A stretch of 11,434 bases of DNA from the NCBI GenBank assembly GCA_934167135.1, contig CAKPKI010000050.1:1-11434 (forward strand). Reading direction: 5' to 3'. Positions 1 through 7,162 of the stretch are shown piece after piece. A program made the translations under genes and the position numbers. Within the stretch, counting starts at the first letter, position 1; each line of letters starts with the position of its first letter. Origin of the DNA: an uncultured Clostridia bacterium. Its GTDB lineage: Bacteria > Bacillota > Clostridia > TANB77 > CAG-508. The notes below the pieces were generated by a model. It saw nothing but the letters and a program-made list of their open reading frames with translations. It did no database searches and was not told where the DNA came from.

Positions 1-1341
1 GTAATAGACACAGTAATAATGGGAAACAAAGAACTATATGATATAATGAAAGAAAAAGAAGCAATATATATGAAACCCGATTTTTCAGAAGAAGATGGAA
101 TGAAAGCCGCAAAACTTGAGGAAAGATTTGCCGAACTAGATGGATGGAATTCAGAATCAGATGCTGCAATGTTATTAAACGATTTAGGCATTATACCAGA
201 AAATCATTATAAGCTAATGAGTGAATTAGAAGCCAGAGATAAAGTAAAAGTATTATTAGCACAAGCATTGTTTGGAAATCCAGATGTATTATTATTGGAC
301 GAGCCAACAAACGACTTGGATTTAAAGAGCATAAACTGGTTGCAAGAATTCCTTATAAACTTTGAAAATACGGTAATAGTAGTATCACATGATAGATATT
401 TCTTAAATAAAGTATGTACACATATTGCAGATGTAGATTTTGGAAAAATAAAAGTATATCCAGGAAACTATGATTTCTGGTATGAATCTAGTCAATTAGC
501 ATTAAAACAAATGAAAGAGCAAAACAAAAAGAAAGAAGAAAAAATCAAAGAATTACAAGACTTTATTGCAAGATTTAGTGCAAATGCTTCAAAATCAAAA
601 CAAGCAACATCAAGAAAGAAAACATTAGAAAAAATTGAATTAGATGAAATAAAACCATCAAACAGAAAATATCCATATGTGGACTTTAAGCCAGACAGAG
701 AACCAGGAAAAGAAATATTACAAGTAAAAAATATTTCTAAAACAATAAATGGAGAAAAAATATTAGATAATATATCATTTACAGTAAAAACAGGAGATAA
801 AATAGCGTTTTTAGCAGACAATGAAAATGCCAAAACAGTATTATTCCAAATAATTGCAGGAGAGATGGAACCAGATGAAGGTGAACTTATTTGGGGAACA
901 ACAATTACTCAAAGTTATTTCCCAAAAGACAATAATTATTTATTTGATACTGATGAAAATTTGACAGAATGGTTAAGAAAATACTCAAAAGACCCTGATG
1001 AAACATATGTTAGAGGATTTTTAGGAAGAATGCTATTTTCAGGTGATGAGGCACTAAAAGGTGCAAAAGTAATATCAGGAGGAGAAAAAGTAAGATGTGT
1101 ATTAGCAAAAATGATGTTGTCAGGAGCAAATTTCTTGATATTTGATGAACCAACAAACCATTTAGATATGGAAAGTATTACATCTGTTAATGATGGAATG
1201 TGCAAATTTAAAGGTAATATATTATTTACTTCACATGATCACCAATTAACTCAAACTGTAGCAAATAGAATTATAGATATAAAAGAGGATAAATTGATTG
1301 ATAGAGAAGTTTCTTATAATGAATATTTAGGAATTGAATAA
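1..1341 (+). CDS. ykpA: ABC-F family ATPase, YkpA/YbiT type (5' truncated)
   Basis: This is the last 446 codons of a cytosolic duplicated-ATPase ABC-F protein, a soluble family that mostly acts on ribosomes. The frame is open from base 1, so the ATG at 19 is internal. Family members have about 530-540 residues, so roughly 95 are missing, including the first Walker A. Numbering from the ATG at 19: degenerate first signature MSELEARDKV (67-76); Walker B LLLDEPTNDLD (91-101); H-loop SHD (123-125); charged linker between the cassettes with the conserved segment FSANASKSKQATSRKK (186-201); second signature ISGGEK (352-357); Walker B FLIFDEPTNHLD (372-383); SHDH (405-408). The second Walker A is eroded to ADNENAKT (266-273), as I recall for clostridial and Bacillus YkpA relatives. 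The linker and SHDH ending favour the YkpA/YbiT branch over resistance ABC-F types. The exact cellular role of this branch is not settled. Confidence 0.9.
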   Translation, partial: VIDTVIMGNKELYDIMKEKEAIYMKPDFSEEDGMKAAKLEERFAELDGWNSESDAAMLLNDLGIIPENHYKLMSELEARDKVKVLLAQALFGNPDVLLLDEPTNDLDLKSINWLQEFLINFENTVIVVSHDRYFLNKVCTHIADVDFGKIKVYPGNYDFWYESSQLALKQMKEQNKKKEEKIKELQDFIARFSANASKSKQATSRKKTLEKIELDEIKPSNRKYPYVDFKPDREPGKEILQVKNISKTINGEKILDNISFTVKTGDKIAFLADNENAKTVLFQIIAGEMEPDEGELIWGTTITQSYFPKDNNYLFDTDENLTEWLRKYSKDPDETYVRGFLGRMLFSGDEALKGAKVISGGEKVRCVLAKMMLSGANFLIFDEPTNHLDMESITSVNDGMCKFKGNILFTSHDHQLTQTVANRIIDIKEDKLIDREVSYNEYLGIE

Positions 1342-1391
1342 AATATAAAAGGCGGGATTTTACAAATTTATGTAAGAACTCGTCTTATATT
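1342..1391 (+). terminator. imperfect hairpin after the ABC-F gene, possible terminator
   Basis: Immediately after the stop codon, AATATAA (1342-1348) pairs with TTATATT (1385-1391). After a two-A bulge, GGCGGG (1351-1356) pairs with CTCGTC (1379-1384), allowing G-U pairs. The loop can form a further TTAC/GTAA pairing (1360-1363 with 1372-1375). There is no clean T-run directly after the stem; the first T-rich stretch starts about ten bases later. It is therefore a weak or unusual terminator, or some other 3' structure. Confidence 0.4.
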
Positions 1392-1454
1392 TATGTATAA
1401 CTTTTAAAATTTTCCATGTTCTGTAATGTATTTTGTGAAAATTAAGTGAAAAAA

Positions 1455-1471
1455 CTTTACAAACAGTAAAG
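1455..1471. promoter_or_regulatory. small inverted repeat over the -35, candidate operator
   Basis: CTTTAC (1455-1460) and GTAAAG (1466-1471) form a perfect 6-base inverted repeat around AAACA. It covers the -35 hexamer of the transporter operon promoter. The placement would suit a dimeric repressor, but in sequence this AT-rich such a repeat can arise by chance, and no regulator gene lies beside it. Confidence 0.25.
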
Positions 1472-1484
1472 AAAATGGTAATAT
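1456..1484 (+). promoter_or_regulatory. sigma-A-type promoter of the Gld-like transporter operon
   Basis: -35 TTTACA (1456-1461), a 17-base spacer and -10 TAATAT (1479-1484), with TGG directly before the -10 (extended -10). Transcription would start near 1490-1492. This leaves a leader of about 28 bases with AGGAGG at 1504-1509 before the GTG at 1519. The -10 overlaps the ATG at 1483, so that codon cannot be the start for this transcript. Confidence 0.7.
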
Positions 1485-1518
1485 GAGCACAGAACAAAAA
1501 ATGAGGAGGAGAAAATTC

Positions 1519-2592
1519 GTGATTCAAGTTGAAAACATTACAAAAAAGTACGGAAGCTTTACTGCCGTAGACAATATCAATTTTGAAATTGATGAAGGAG
1601 AAATTGTAGGTTTTTTAGGACCAAATGGAGCTGGTAAAAGTACAACAATGAATATGATTACAGGATTTATTGAACCAACTTCAGGAAAAATAGTTGTAGA
1701 TGGATATGATATATCTAAAAAACCTAGAAAAGCTAAAAGACAAATAGGGTATATGCCAGAGGGAGTTCCACTATATAGTGATTTAACTGTTAAAGAGTTT
1801 GTAACATATATGGCAGAATTAAAAGGAGTACCTAAAAAAGAAAAAAAAGAGAAGGTGCAAAATGCTATAAAAGAAACAGGCTTACAAGATGTAGAAAATA
1901 AATTAACAAGAAATCTATCAAGAGGGTATAAACAAAGAGTAAGTATGGCTGGTGCTTTAGTAAGTAATCCTAAAGTTATAATCCTTGATGAACCAACTGT
2001 TGGATTAGACCCAAAACAAGTTACGGAAATAAGGGCTCTAATAAAACAATTAGGAAAAGATCATACTGTCATATTAAGTTCTCATATCTTATCAGAAGTT
2101 AGCCAAATTTGTAATAGAGTTATTATAATTAATAATGGTAAAATAGTAGCTATAGATACACCAGAAAATCTAGAAAGAAAAGTTGTAAAAGACAATTCTA
2201 TATATGTTACTGTTGAAGACCCTGAAAATAAGATGGAAACAATAAAAGAAAAATTAGAAGATATACAAGAGATAAAAATGATTGCAGAAAATGAAGACAA
2301 AACAAAAAAATATATGATAACAGCAAATTCGGAGATAGATTTAAGAAAAAATATATTTGAAACTTTTGCAAAAGAAGGAATTACAATATTTGAAATGAAA
2401 AAATCAGATGTTACATTAGAAGATGCATTTATGCAATTAATTGAAACTAAAAATGAAGAGATAGAAATAAAAAAAGAAAATAAAGAACAAGAAAAAAACT
2501 CTGAAAAAGCTGAAAAAGAAGTGAAGACAGAGAAAAAGAATAAAAAGAAAAATAAAAAGAATAAGAAACAAGAAGAAGGAGGCCAAAAATAA
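1519..2592 (+). CDS. ABC transporter ATP-binding protein, GldA-like
   Basis: This is the ATPase of an ABC-2 type transporter. It should bind and hydrolyse ATP on the cytosolic face and pair with the permease encoded next. The start chosen is GTG 1519 (357 residues): AGGAGG lies 9 bases upstream and homology begins at once (VIQVENITKKYG). The longer ATG at 1483 falls inside the promoter -10. From the GTG: Walker A GPNGAGKST (34-42), signature LSRGYKQ (133-139; LSRGYKQR is typical of this branch), Walker B VIILDEP (153-159), H-loop SSH (187-189). A further domain follows, ending near residue 308. The last 49 residues (309-357) are a Lys/Glu tail that I do not expect in the family, with clusters such as KKNKKKNKKNKK. 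The stop overlaps the permease start by one base (TAATG), suggesting coupled translation. The substrate is unknown. Confidence 0.9.
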   Translation: MIQVENITKKYGSFTAVDNINFEIDEGEIVGFLGPNGAGKSTTMNMITGFIEPTSGKIVVDGYDISKKPRKAKRQIGYMPEGVPLYSDLTVKEFVTYMAELKGVPKKEKKEKVQNAIKETGLQDVENKLTRNLSRGYKQRVSMAGALVSNPKVIILDEPTVGLDPKQVTEIRALIKQLGKDHTVILSSHILSEVSQICNRVIIINNGKIVAIDTPENLERKVVKDNSIYVTVEDPENKMETIKEKLEDIQEIKMIAENEDKTKKYMITANSEIDLRKNIFETFAKEGITIFEMKKSDVTLEDAFMQLIETKNEEIEIKKENKEQEKNSEKAEKEVKTEKKNKKKNKKNKKQEEGGQK

Positions 2593-3275
2593 TGTGGGCA
2601 GTATTTAAAAAAGAGTTGAAGAGTTACTTTTTATCTCCAATCGGATATGTTGTAATTGGAATAATTTTACTAGTATGTAGTGTATTTTTCTATTTAACAG
2701 CAGTAGGAAGTGGAAGTGTCGATTTAGGCGGATTATATTTTTATGTAGCATTATATGGATTGATAATAGCAGTTCCAATATTAACAATGAGAATGTTCGC
2801 AGAAGAAAGAAAAAATGGAACAGAACAATTGATATTAACATCACAGGTAGGAATAACTGGAGTTGTATTTGGAAAGTTCTTAGCAGCTATGACTGTTATT
2901 GTTATGGCACTTTTAATATCTTTTATGTATTTTGGAATAGTGTGTTATTTTGGAAATCCAAGTATATTAGTATTGTTAGTAACAATGTTAGGATTTTTAC
3001 TAATTAGTGGTGCTGCAATTGCTGTAGGAATGTTTGCTTCAAGTATAACAGAAAACCAAATAATAGCAGGAATAATAACAATTGCGTTTTTAATTATTAC
3101 ATTATTTACACCAGATTTAGATATTGGATTACCAGATATTTCAATAATGAGTTATTATCAAAACTTCCCAACTGGAGTAATTTCACTAAGTGAGGTTGTA
3201 GGACCATTAACACTTATGATGATGTTTATTGCATTTACAATAATTGTAATGCAAAGAAGAAAATTAGTAAAATAG
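2592..3275 (+). CDS. ABC-2 type permease, GldF-like
   Basis: Integral membrane partner of the preceding ATPase. The 227 residues include about six hydrophobic segments (roughly 17-37, 49-66, 98-119, 124-150, 156-173, 204-221). The N-terminus WAVFKKELKSYFLSPIGYV and the segment ILTMRMFAEERKNGTEQLILTS (63-84) are characteristic of the GldF/NosY-like ABC-2 permeases; the latter is the cytosolic coupling region after the second helix. The ATG overlaps the ATPase stop by one base, with AAGGAGG (2576-2582) nine bases upstream inside the ATPase gene. The length is normal for a six-helix half-transporter that works as a dimer or with another subunit. What it moves cannot be told from the sequence. 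In Bacteroidetes, relatives belong to the gliding transporter, but gliding is not implied here. Confidence 0.88.
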   Translation: MWAVFKKELKSYFLSPIGYVVIGIILLVCSVFFYLTAVGSGSVDLGGLYFYVALYGLIIAVPILTMRMFAEERKNGTEQLILTSQVGITGVVFGKFLAAMTVIVMALLISFMYFGIVCYFGNPSILVLLVTMLGFLLISGAAIAVGMFASSITENQIIAGIITIAFLIITLFTPDLDIGLPDISIMSYYQNFPTGVISLSEVVGPLTLMMMFIAFTIIVMQRRKLVK

Positions 3276-3291
3276 ATGGGAGAGGAAAAAA

Positions 3292-4803
3292 TTGAAAAAG
3301 CTAAAAAAAGACAAGAGCGTAAAAAAAGAGAAAAAAAATAAAGACATGAAAAAAGGAAAAAAATTCCTTAGCTTTATTAAAAATAAATGGTTAATAAAAG
3401 GTACAACTACACTTCTTTTAGTTGCAATAGTAATTGCTTGTTATGTGCTTATAAACTGGGGAGTATCAAAATTAAATATAGAAGATATAGATTGTACAAC
3501 AAAAAAATTGTATTCATTATCAGATGAAACTAAGAATAAAATAAAAGATTTAGACAAAGATGTTACAATTGAATTAATAAATATGAGCAGTTCTAATTAT
3601 GTAATTGAATATGCAAATAAATACCCTGCAATAAGTAAAAAGATAAATGTTGAAGAAATATCTGACTTATCATCAAGAGTAGATTTGCAAACAAAATATA
3701 GTATAAAAGAAACAGATAGTCTTATTGTAATAAAATCAGGTGAAAAAGAAAAAACTTTAACAACAAGTGATTTATATACATATGATTATTCAAGTCGTAA
3801 ACAAATTGATAAAACAGAAGAGGCTATGACTAATGCAATTATAGAAGTAACAGTTGATGAAAAACCGCATGTGTATATATTATCAGGTAAAACTTATTAT
3901 GAACCAGAACAAGCTTTATCAGGATTAATGTCAGATTTAAAAGATGAATCTAATGATGTGGATTTACTAGACATATTAACAAAAGGTGAAGTTCCATCAG
4001 ATTGTGATTGTTTAGTTATAACAACTCTAAAACAAGATTTATCAGATTTGGAAAAAGATAAAATATTAGAATATATTAATAATGGTGGAAAAATATTAAT
4101 GCTTTCATCTCAAAATATGCTAGATGTAGATACACCAAATTTAGACACAATATTATCTCAATATGGTGTAAGTATGGAATATGGAGCAGTATTTGAACAA
4201 GATGGTAGTAAGATGCTACAAAATTCACCTAATATGATAATCGAAGATGTAAGTGCAAGTTTTATGGATAAACTAGATATGAAAGTAAAAATGTGTGCAA
4301 TAAATGCTGGAAAAATCAAGGTTGAAGATGATGATAAATTAAAAGAATTAGGTGTAACATATGAAACAATTGCTACAACAAGTGATAAAGCATTTATAAG
4401 AACAAACTTTAATGCAAAATCAACATCAAAAACAGATGAAGACACAGATGAAGGAAGTGCTATTATAGGTGCTTATGCAAAAAAAGAAATTTCAGATGAT
4501 AAAACATCTCAATTAATAATATATTCAAACGAATTATTTGTTTCTGATGTACAAGTTTCAATTGGTGCACAGTATTACACATATGCTTCTGAATTATATA
4601 ACAATATGGATGTTGTATTAAATTCAATTTCTTATTTAGCAGAAAGAGATGATACAATTGTTATAAGAAAAACAAATGAATCAGAAACATATACAGTTTC
4701 AGATCAAGAAGGTGTAATTATTAAAACAATAATTTTCACAGTACCTTTAATTATAATATTTATTGGAATAGTAGTGTGGATTTATAGAAGAAGAAAAGCT
4801 TAA
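3292..4803 (+). CDS. GldG-like auxiliary protein of the ABC-2 transporter
   Basis: A 503-residue protein matching the GldG / ABC-transporter auxiliary (ABC_transp_aux) family. It has a lysine-rich cytosolic N-terminus (1-36), one TM helix (about 38-57), a large domain (about 60-475) expected outside the membrane and a C-terminal TM helix (about 478-498) ending in YRRRKA. The post-TM sequence INWGVSKLNIEDIDCTTKKL followed by YSLSDETKNKIKDLDKDV is the usual GldG opening. Segments resembling PHVYILSG (192-199) and NNGGKILMLS fit its Rossmann-like core. The start is TTG 3292, with GGGAGAGG (3278-3285) six bases upstream; the next Met (nt 3346) would remove part of the Lys-rich leader. It lies 16 bases after the permease and ends before a strong hairpin, closing the operon. 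A complex with the transporter is the likely role. The substrate is unknown. Confidence 0.82.
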   Translation: MKKLKKDKSVKKEKKNKDMKKGKKFLSFIKNKWLIKGTTTLLLVAIVIACYVLINWGVSKLNIEDIDCTTKKLYSLSDETKNKIKDLDKDVTIELINMSSSNYVIEYANKYPAISKKINVEEISDLSSRVDLQTKYSIKETDSLIVIKSGEKEKTLTTSDLYTYDYSSRKQIDKTEEAMTNAIIEVTVDEKPHVYILSGKTYYEPEQALSGLMSDLKDESNDVDLLDILTKGEVPSDCDCLVITTLKQDLSDLEKDKILEYINNGGKILMLSSQNMLDVDTPNLDTILSQYGVSMEYGAVFEQDGSKMLQNSPNMIIEDVSASFMDKLDMKVKMCAINAGKIKVEDDDKLKELGVTYETIATTSDKAFIRTNFNAKSTSKTDEDTDEGSAIIGAYAKKEISDDKTSQLIIYSNELFVSDVQVSIGAQYYTYASELYNNMDVVLNSISYLAERDDTIVIRKTNESETYTVSDQEGVIIKTIIFTVPLIIIFIGIVVWIYRRRKA

Positions 4804-4804
4804 A

Positions 4805-4836
4805 TTAAAGAGATATCTATTTAGATATCTCTTTAA
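4805..4836 (+). terminator. rho-independent-like terminator of the transporter operon
   Basis: A perfect 14-bp stem: TTAAAGAGATATCT (4805-4818), loop ATTT (4819-4822), AGATATCTCTTTAA (4823-4836). It starts two bases after the gldG-like stop. The T-run is short and sits inside the right arm. The symmetric arms would work on either strand. Confidence 0.7.
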
Positions 4837-4858
4837 AAGTTTTAAGTATAAAACTTTT
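4835..4858 (+). terminator. second hairpin in tandem, possible back-up terminator
   Basis: AAAAGTTTTA (4835-4844) and TAAAACTTTT (4849-4858) form a perfect 10-bp stem with loop AGTA, ending in a run of five Ts (4855-4859). It overlaps the first hairpin by two bases, so the two stems can stack or compete. It lies directly upstream of the YkvI-like gene and may act as a terminator or as 5' leader structure. Confidence 0.45.
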
Positions 4859-4867
4859 TACAATTAA

Positions 4868-4873
4868 TATACT
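4868..4873 (+). promoter_or_regulatory. possible -10 element of the YkvI-like gene
   Basis: TATACT (4868-4873) is a good -10 hexamer 18 bases before the ATG. I find no convincing -35 at 16-18 bases upstream; that position falls in the second hairpin. The promoter is tentative, and transcription could instead come from read-through past the hairpins. Confidence 0.3.
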
Positions 4874-4890
4874 GGTATTGAGAGGTGTAT

Positions 4891-5892
4891 ATGAAAGAAG
4901 TATTAATAATTACTCTATTAATAATAGGTGCATTAATAGGAGCGGGTTTTGCATCTGGTCAAGAGATATATTCTTTTTTTTATTCATATGGTAATCTAGG
5001 AATATTAGGAATATTAATTACATGTTTTTTAATTAGTATAATAATTTATAAAACTTTAAATTTAATATATAAAAATAATATAAATAATTATGATGAATTT
5101 TTGAAAATATTTATTAAAAATTCAAAAATTACAAATATAATAAGCAAAATATTAAATATATTATTATTAGTTTCTTTTTACATAATGATTGCGGGATTTG
5201 GTGCATATTTTGAACAAGAAATGGGAGTGAATCATTTAATAGGAAGTTTAATATTAGCGATTTTGACTGGAATAATATTTTTTACAAGTGTAAAAGGAGT
5301 GCTAAAAGTAAGTGAAATGGTTGTACCAATATTATTAATATTTATAATTTTTATTGGAGGGATGAATTTACTAACTTTAAGAGAAAATATAAATTTATTA
5401 GAAACAAAAAAAGGCTGGCTATTAAGTAGTATAATATATAGTAGTTATAATATGGTATTATTAATACCAACTTTAATATCTATAAAAAATCAAATTACAA
5501 AAAAGAACAATATAAAATATATATCAATTTTTTGTGGGATGATAATGTCTATTATGTTTATTTTTATTTATATGTTATTAATAAAAATAGATATAGATAT
5601 TTCCTCACTTGAAATGCCAGTTGTTTATGCTATAAGAAAATTTTTCCCTAAATACAGAATTGCATATGCATTTATAATATTGGCATCTATTTTTACTACT
5701 GCAATTTCGTTGGGGATAGGTTTTTTACAAAATATATGTAAAAACAGAACTAGTTATCCACATATTGTTGTATTTATGTGTATAACTAGTTTGATAATTT
5801 CGAATTTGGGATTTTCAAAATTAGTAAATTTATTATATCCAACTTTTGGATATATAGGAATACTACAAATTTTATGCATACTTCTTACATAA
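4891..5892 (+). CDS. YkvI-like membrane transporter (APC/LeuT-fold family)
   Basis: A highly hydrophobic 333-residue protein with about ten predicted membrane segments. The first helix carries IGAGFASGQEI (about residues 14-24), the hallmark of the YkvI family. It corresponds to the broken, glycine-rich helix 1 that binds substrate and Na+ in LeuT-fold carriers. The C-terminal ISNLGFSKLVNLLYPTFGYIG also fits the family, and the length is close to the usual 330-350. The ATG at 4891 is preferred to the in-frame GTG at 4885, because that GTG lies inside the Shine-Dalgarno-like AGAGGTG (4881-4887). The gene appears monocistronic: two hairpins precede it and a new promoter follows within 8 bases of its stop. 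With no terminator between, read-through into the next operon is possible. The substrate is not known; an amino acid or related compound is inference from the superfamily. Confidence 0.83.
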   Translation: MKEVLIITLLIIGALIGAGFASGQEIYSFFYSYGNLGILGILITCFLISIIIYKTLNLIYKNNINNYDEFLKIFIKNSKITNIISKILNILLLVSFYIMIAGFGAYFEQEMGVNHLIGSLILAILTGIIFFTSVKGVLKVSEMVVPILLIFIIFIGGMNLLTLRENINLLETKKGWLLSSIIYSSYNMVLLIPTLISIKNQITKKNNIKYISIFCGMIMSIMFIFIYMLLIKIDIDISSLEMPVVYAIRKFFPKYRIAYAFIILASIFTTAISLGIGFLQNICKNRTSYPHIVVFMCITSLIISNLGFSKLVNLLYPTFGYIGILQILCILLT

Positions 5893-5899
5893 AAAAGTA

Positions 5900-5927
5900 T
5901 TGCAAAAAATAACGGTTATGGTATAAT
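5900..5927 (+). promoter_or_regulatory. sigma-A-type promoter of the DUF5711-CvpA operon
   Basis: -35 TTGCAA (5900-5905), 16-base spacer, -10 TATAAT (5922-5927) preceded by TGG (extended -10). The -10 is a perfect consensus. Start of transcription is expected near 5934, with AAGGAG (5948-5953) six bases before the ATG at 5960. Confidence 0.78.
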
Positions 5928-5959
5928 ATAGGCAAATATCAAAAGACAAGGAGAAAAGA

Positions 5960-7144
5960 ATGAATGATTTTTGGGCTGAGGAGCTACAGAATCGAAAAAA
6001 AATAAGGATTATAAAACTTGTTATATTAATAACTTTTTGTGTTATTTTTATATCATTAGTAGTAAGTATAATAGTATATTATAATAATATTGAATTTAGA
6101 CAATGGTGTGATGAAAATATATGGAAAAAAGAAATAACAGAAAAAAATGCCAAAAGTATAGACCTAGATGGGGACGAAAATACACAAGTTTTTGCATATG
6201 AAAAATATATATGTATATTTAGAAAGAAAAAATTAGAATTTTATAATAAATTAGGAACACAAGTTGGAAAATTAGAATTAGACTTAAATGAAGTTGTTTT
6301 TACAACCTCTGGAAGATATATGGCAATATGCGAAAAAAATGGCTCAAAATTTTATTTGATATGTGGCAAGGAAAAATTGTTTGAAAATGAAATTGATGGA
6401 AACATTAGTCAAATAAATGTTAGTAAAAATGGATATGTTTCAACAGTTGTATCAAATACAAGCTATAAGTCAGTTATAAATGTATTTGATAAAGACGGAA
6501 ACGAAATTTTTAAAACAAATTTAGTATCTGCGAGGGTTGCTGATGTATGTATATCACAAGATAGTAAATATTTAGCAATCGCAGAAGTTGATTTATCTGG
6601 AATATTAATTCAATCAAGTATACAAGTTGTATCTATTGAATTAGCCAAGACAAACCCTAAAGAGGCTATATTATATAAATATGATGCACCAACAGATAAA
6701 TTAATAATAAATATAGAATATCAAGAACAAAATAGATTAATATGTATGTATAGTGATGGAATAGAAGAATTAAAAGAAAAAACAAGTACAAATTTAGTGA
6801 AATTTGAGGATAATCAGGTATCATTCATGTCAATAGAATTAAGTAATAGAATTGCATTAATAGATGAAATTAATACAGGAGGATATTCTGCAAATACAAA
6901 TGTGCAGATAATAGACCCATCGACACAAAAAAAGAGGCAATATATTACAGAAAATATTGCAAAATCAATAAAAACATCTGCTAATAAAATGGCTATAAAT
7001 TTTGGGTTAGAATTACATATAATTGATAAAAATGGAATATTGTTAAAAAAATATGTATCAGAAAGAGAAATAAATGACATTGTTTTAACAGATGCATTGG
7101 TTGGGATAGTATATAAAGATAAAATTTTAATTATAAATTTTTAA
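5960..7144 (+). CDS. DUF5711-type membrane-anchored beta-propeller protein
   Basis: A 394-residue protein with a short cytosolic N-terminus, one TM helix (about 18-41) and a large domain (about 60-394) of short beta-strand repeats. Repeating patterns such as FTTSGRYMAICEKNGSKFYL (about 114-133), VSKNGYVSTVV (about 154-164) and ISQDSKYLAIAEV (198-210) look like WD40/PQQ-like propeller blades. I read this as the DUF5711 family, whose biochemical role is unknown; the family call rests on architecture and memory. With a single N-terminal helix after a basic stretch (NRKKIRIIK), the propeller should lie outside the membrane. The gene opens an operon with the CvpA-family gene 18 bases downstream and has its own strong promoter. 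The pairing suggests that the two work together at the membrane. No catalytic motif is visible. Confidence 0.72.
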   Translation: MNDFWAEELQNRKKIRIIKLVILITFCVIFISLVVSIIVYYNNIEFRQWCDENIWKKEITEKNAKSIDLDGDENTQVFAYEKYICIFRKKKLEFYNKLGTQVGKLELDLNEVVFTTSGRYMAICEKNGSKFYLICGKEKLFENEIDGNISQINVSKNGYVSTVVSNTSYKSVINVFDKDGNEIFKTNLVSARVADVCISQDSKYLAIAEVDLSGILIQSSIQVVSIELAKTNPKEAILYKYDAPTDKLIINIEYQEQNRLICMYSDGIEELKEKTSTNLVKFEDNQVSFMSIELSNRIALIDEINTGGYSANTNVQIIDPSTQKKRQYITENIAKSIKTSANKMAINFGLELHIIDKNGILLKKYVSEREINDIVLTDALVGIVYKDKILIINF

Positions 7145-7162
7145 TGTAAGGAGAGAGAAAAT

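Noticed and set aside
1342..1455. Riboswitch or small RNA in the gap after the ABC-F gene
   Set aside because: Only one imperfect hairpin is visible, it lies upstream of the mapped promoter, and it matches no riboswitch core that I recognise.
1483..1518. ATG 1483 as start of the transporter ATPase
   Set aside because: It lies within the -10 element and has no ribosome binding site, whereas GTG 1519 has AGGAGG and matches the family start.
2515..2575. A-rich tract at the end of the transporter ATPase as an array or tandem repeat element
   Set aside because: It is coding sequence for Lys/Glu/Asn with irregular units; no defined repeat length or spacers.
492..4657. Several minus-strand open frames of 64-113 codons inside the ABC-F and transporter genes
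   Set aside because: They lie wholly antisense to well-supported genes, lack ribosome binding sites and show only the Phe/Leu/Ser-rich composition expected from the complement of AT-rich coding sequence.
4885..4890. GTG 4885 as start of the YkvI-like gene
   Set aside because: It is part of the Shine-Dalgarno sequence AGAGGTG; ATG 4891 begins the family homology.
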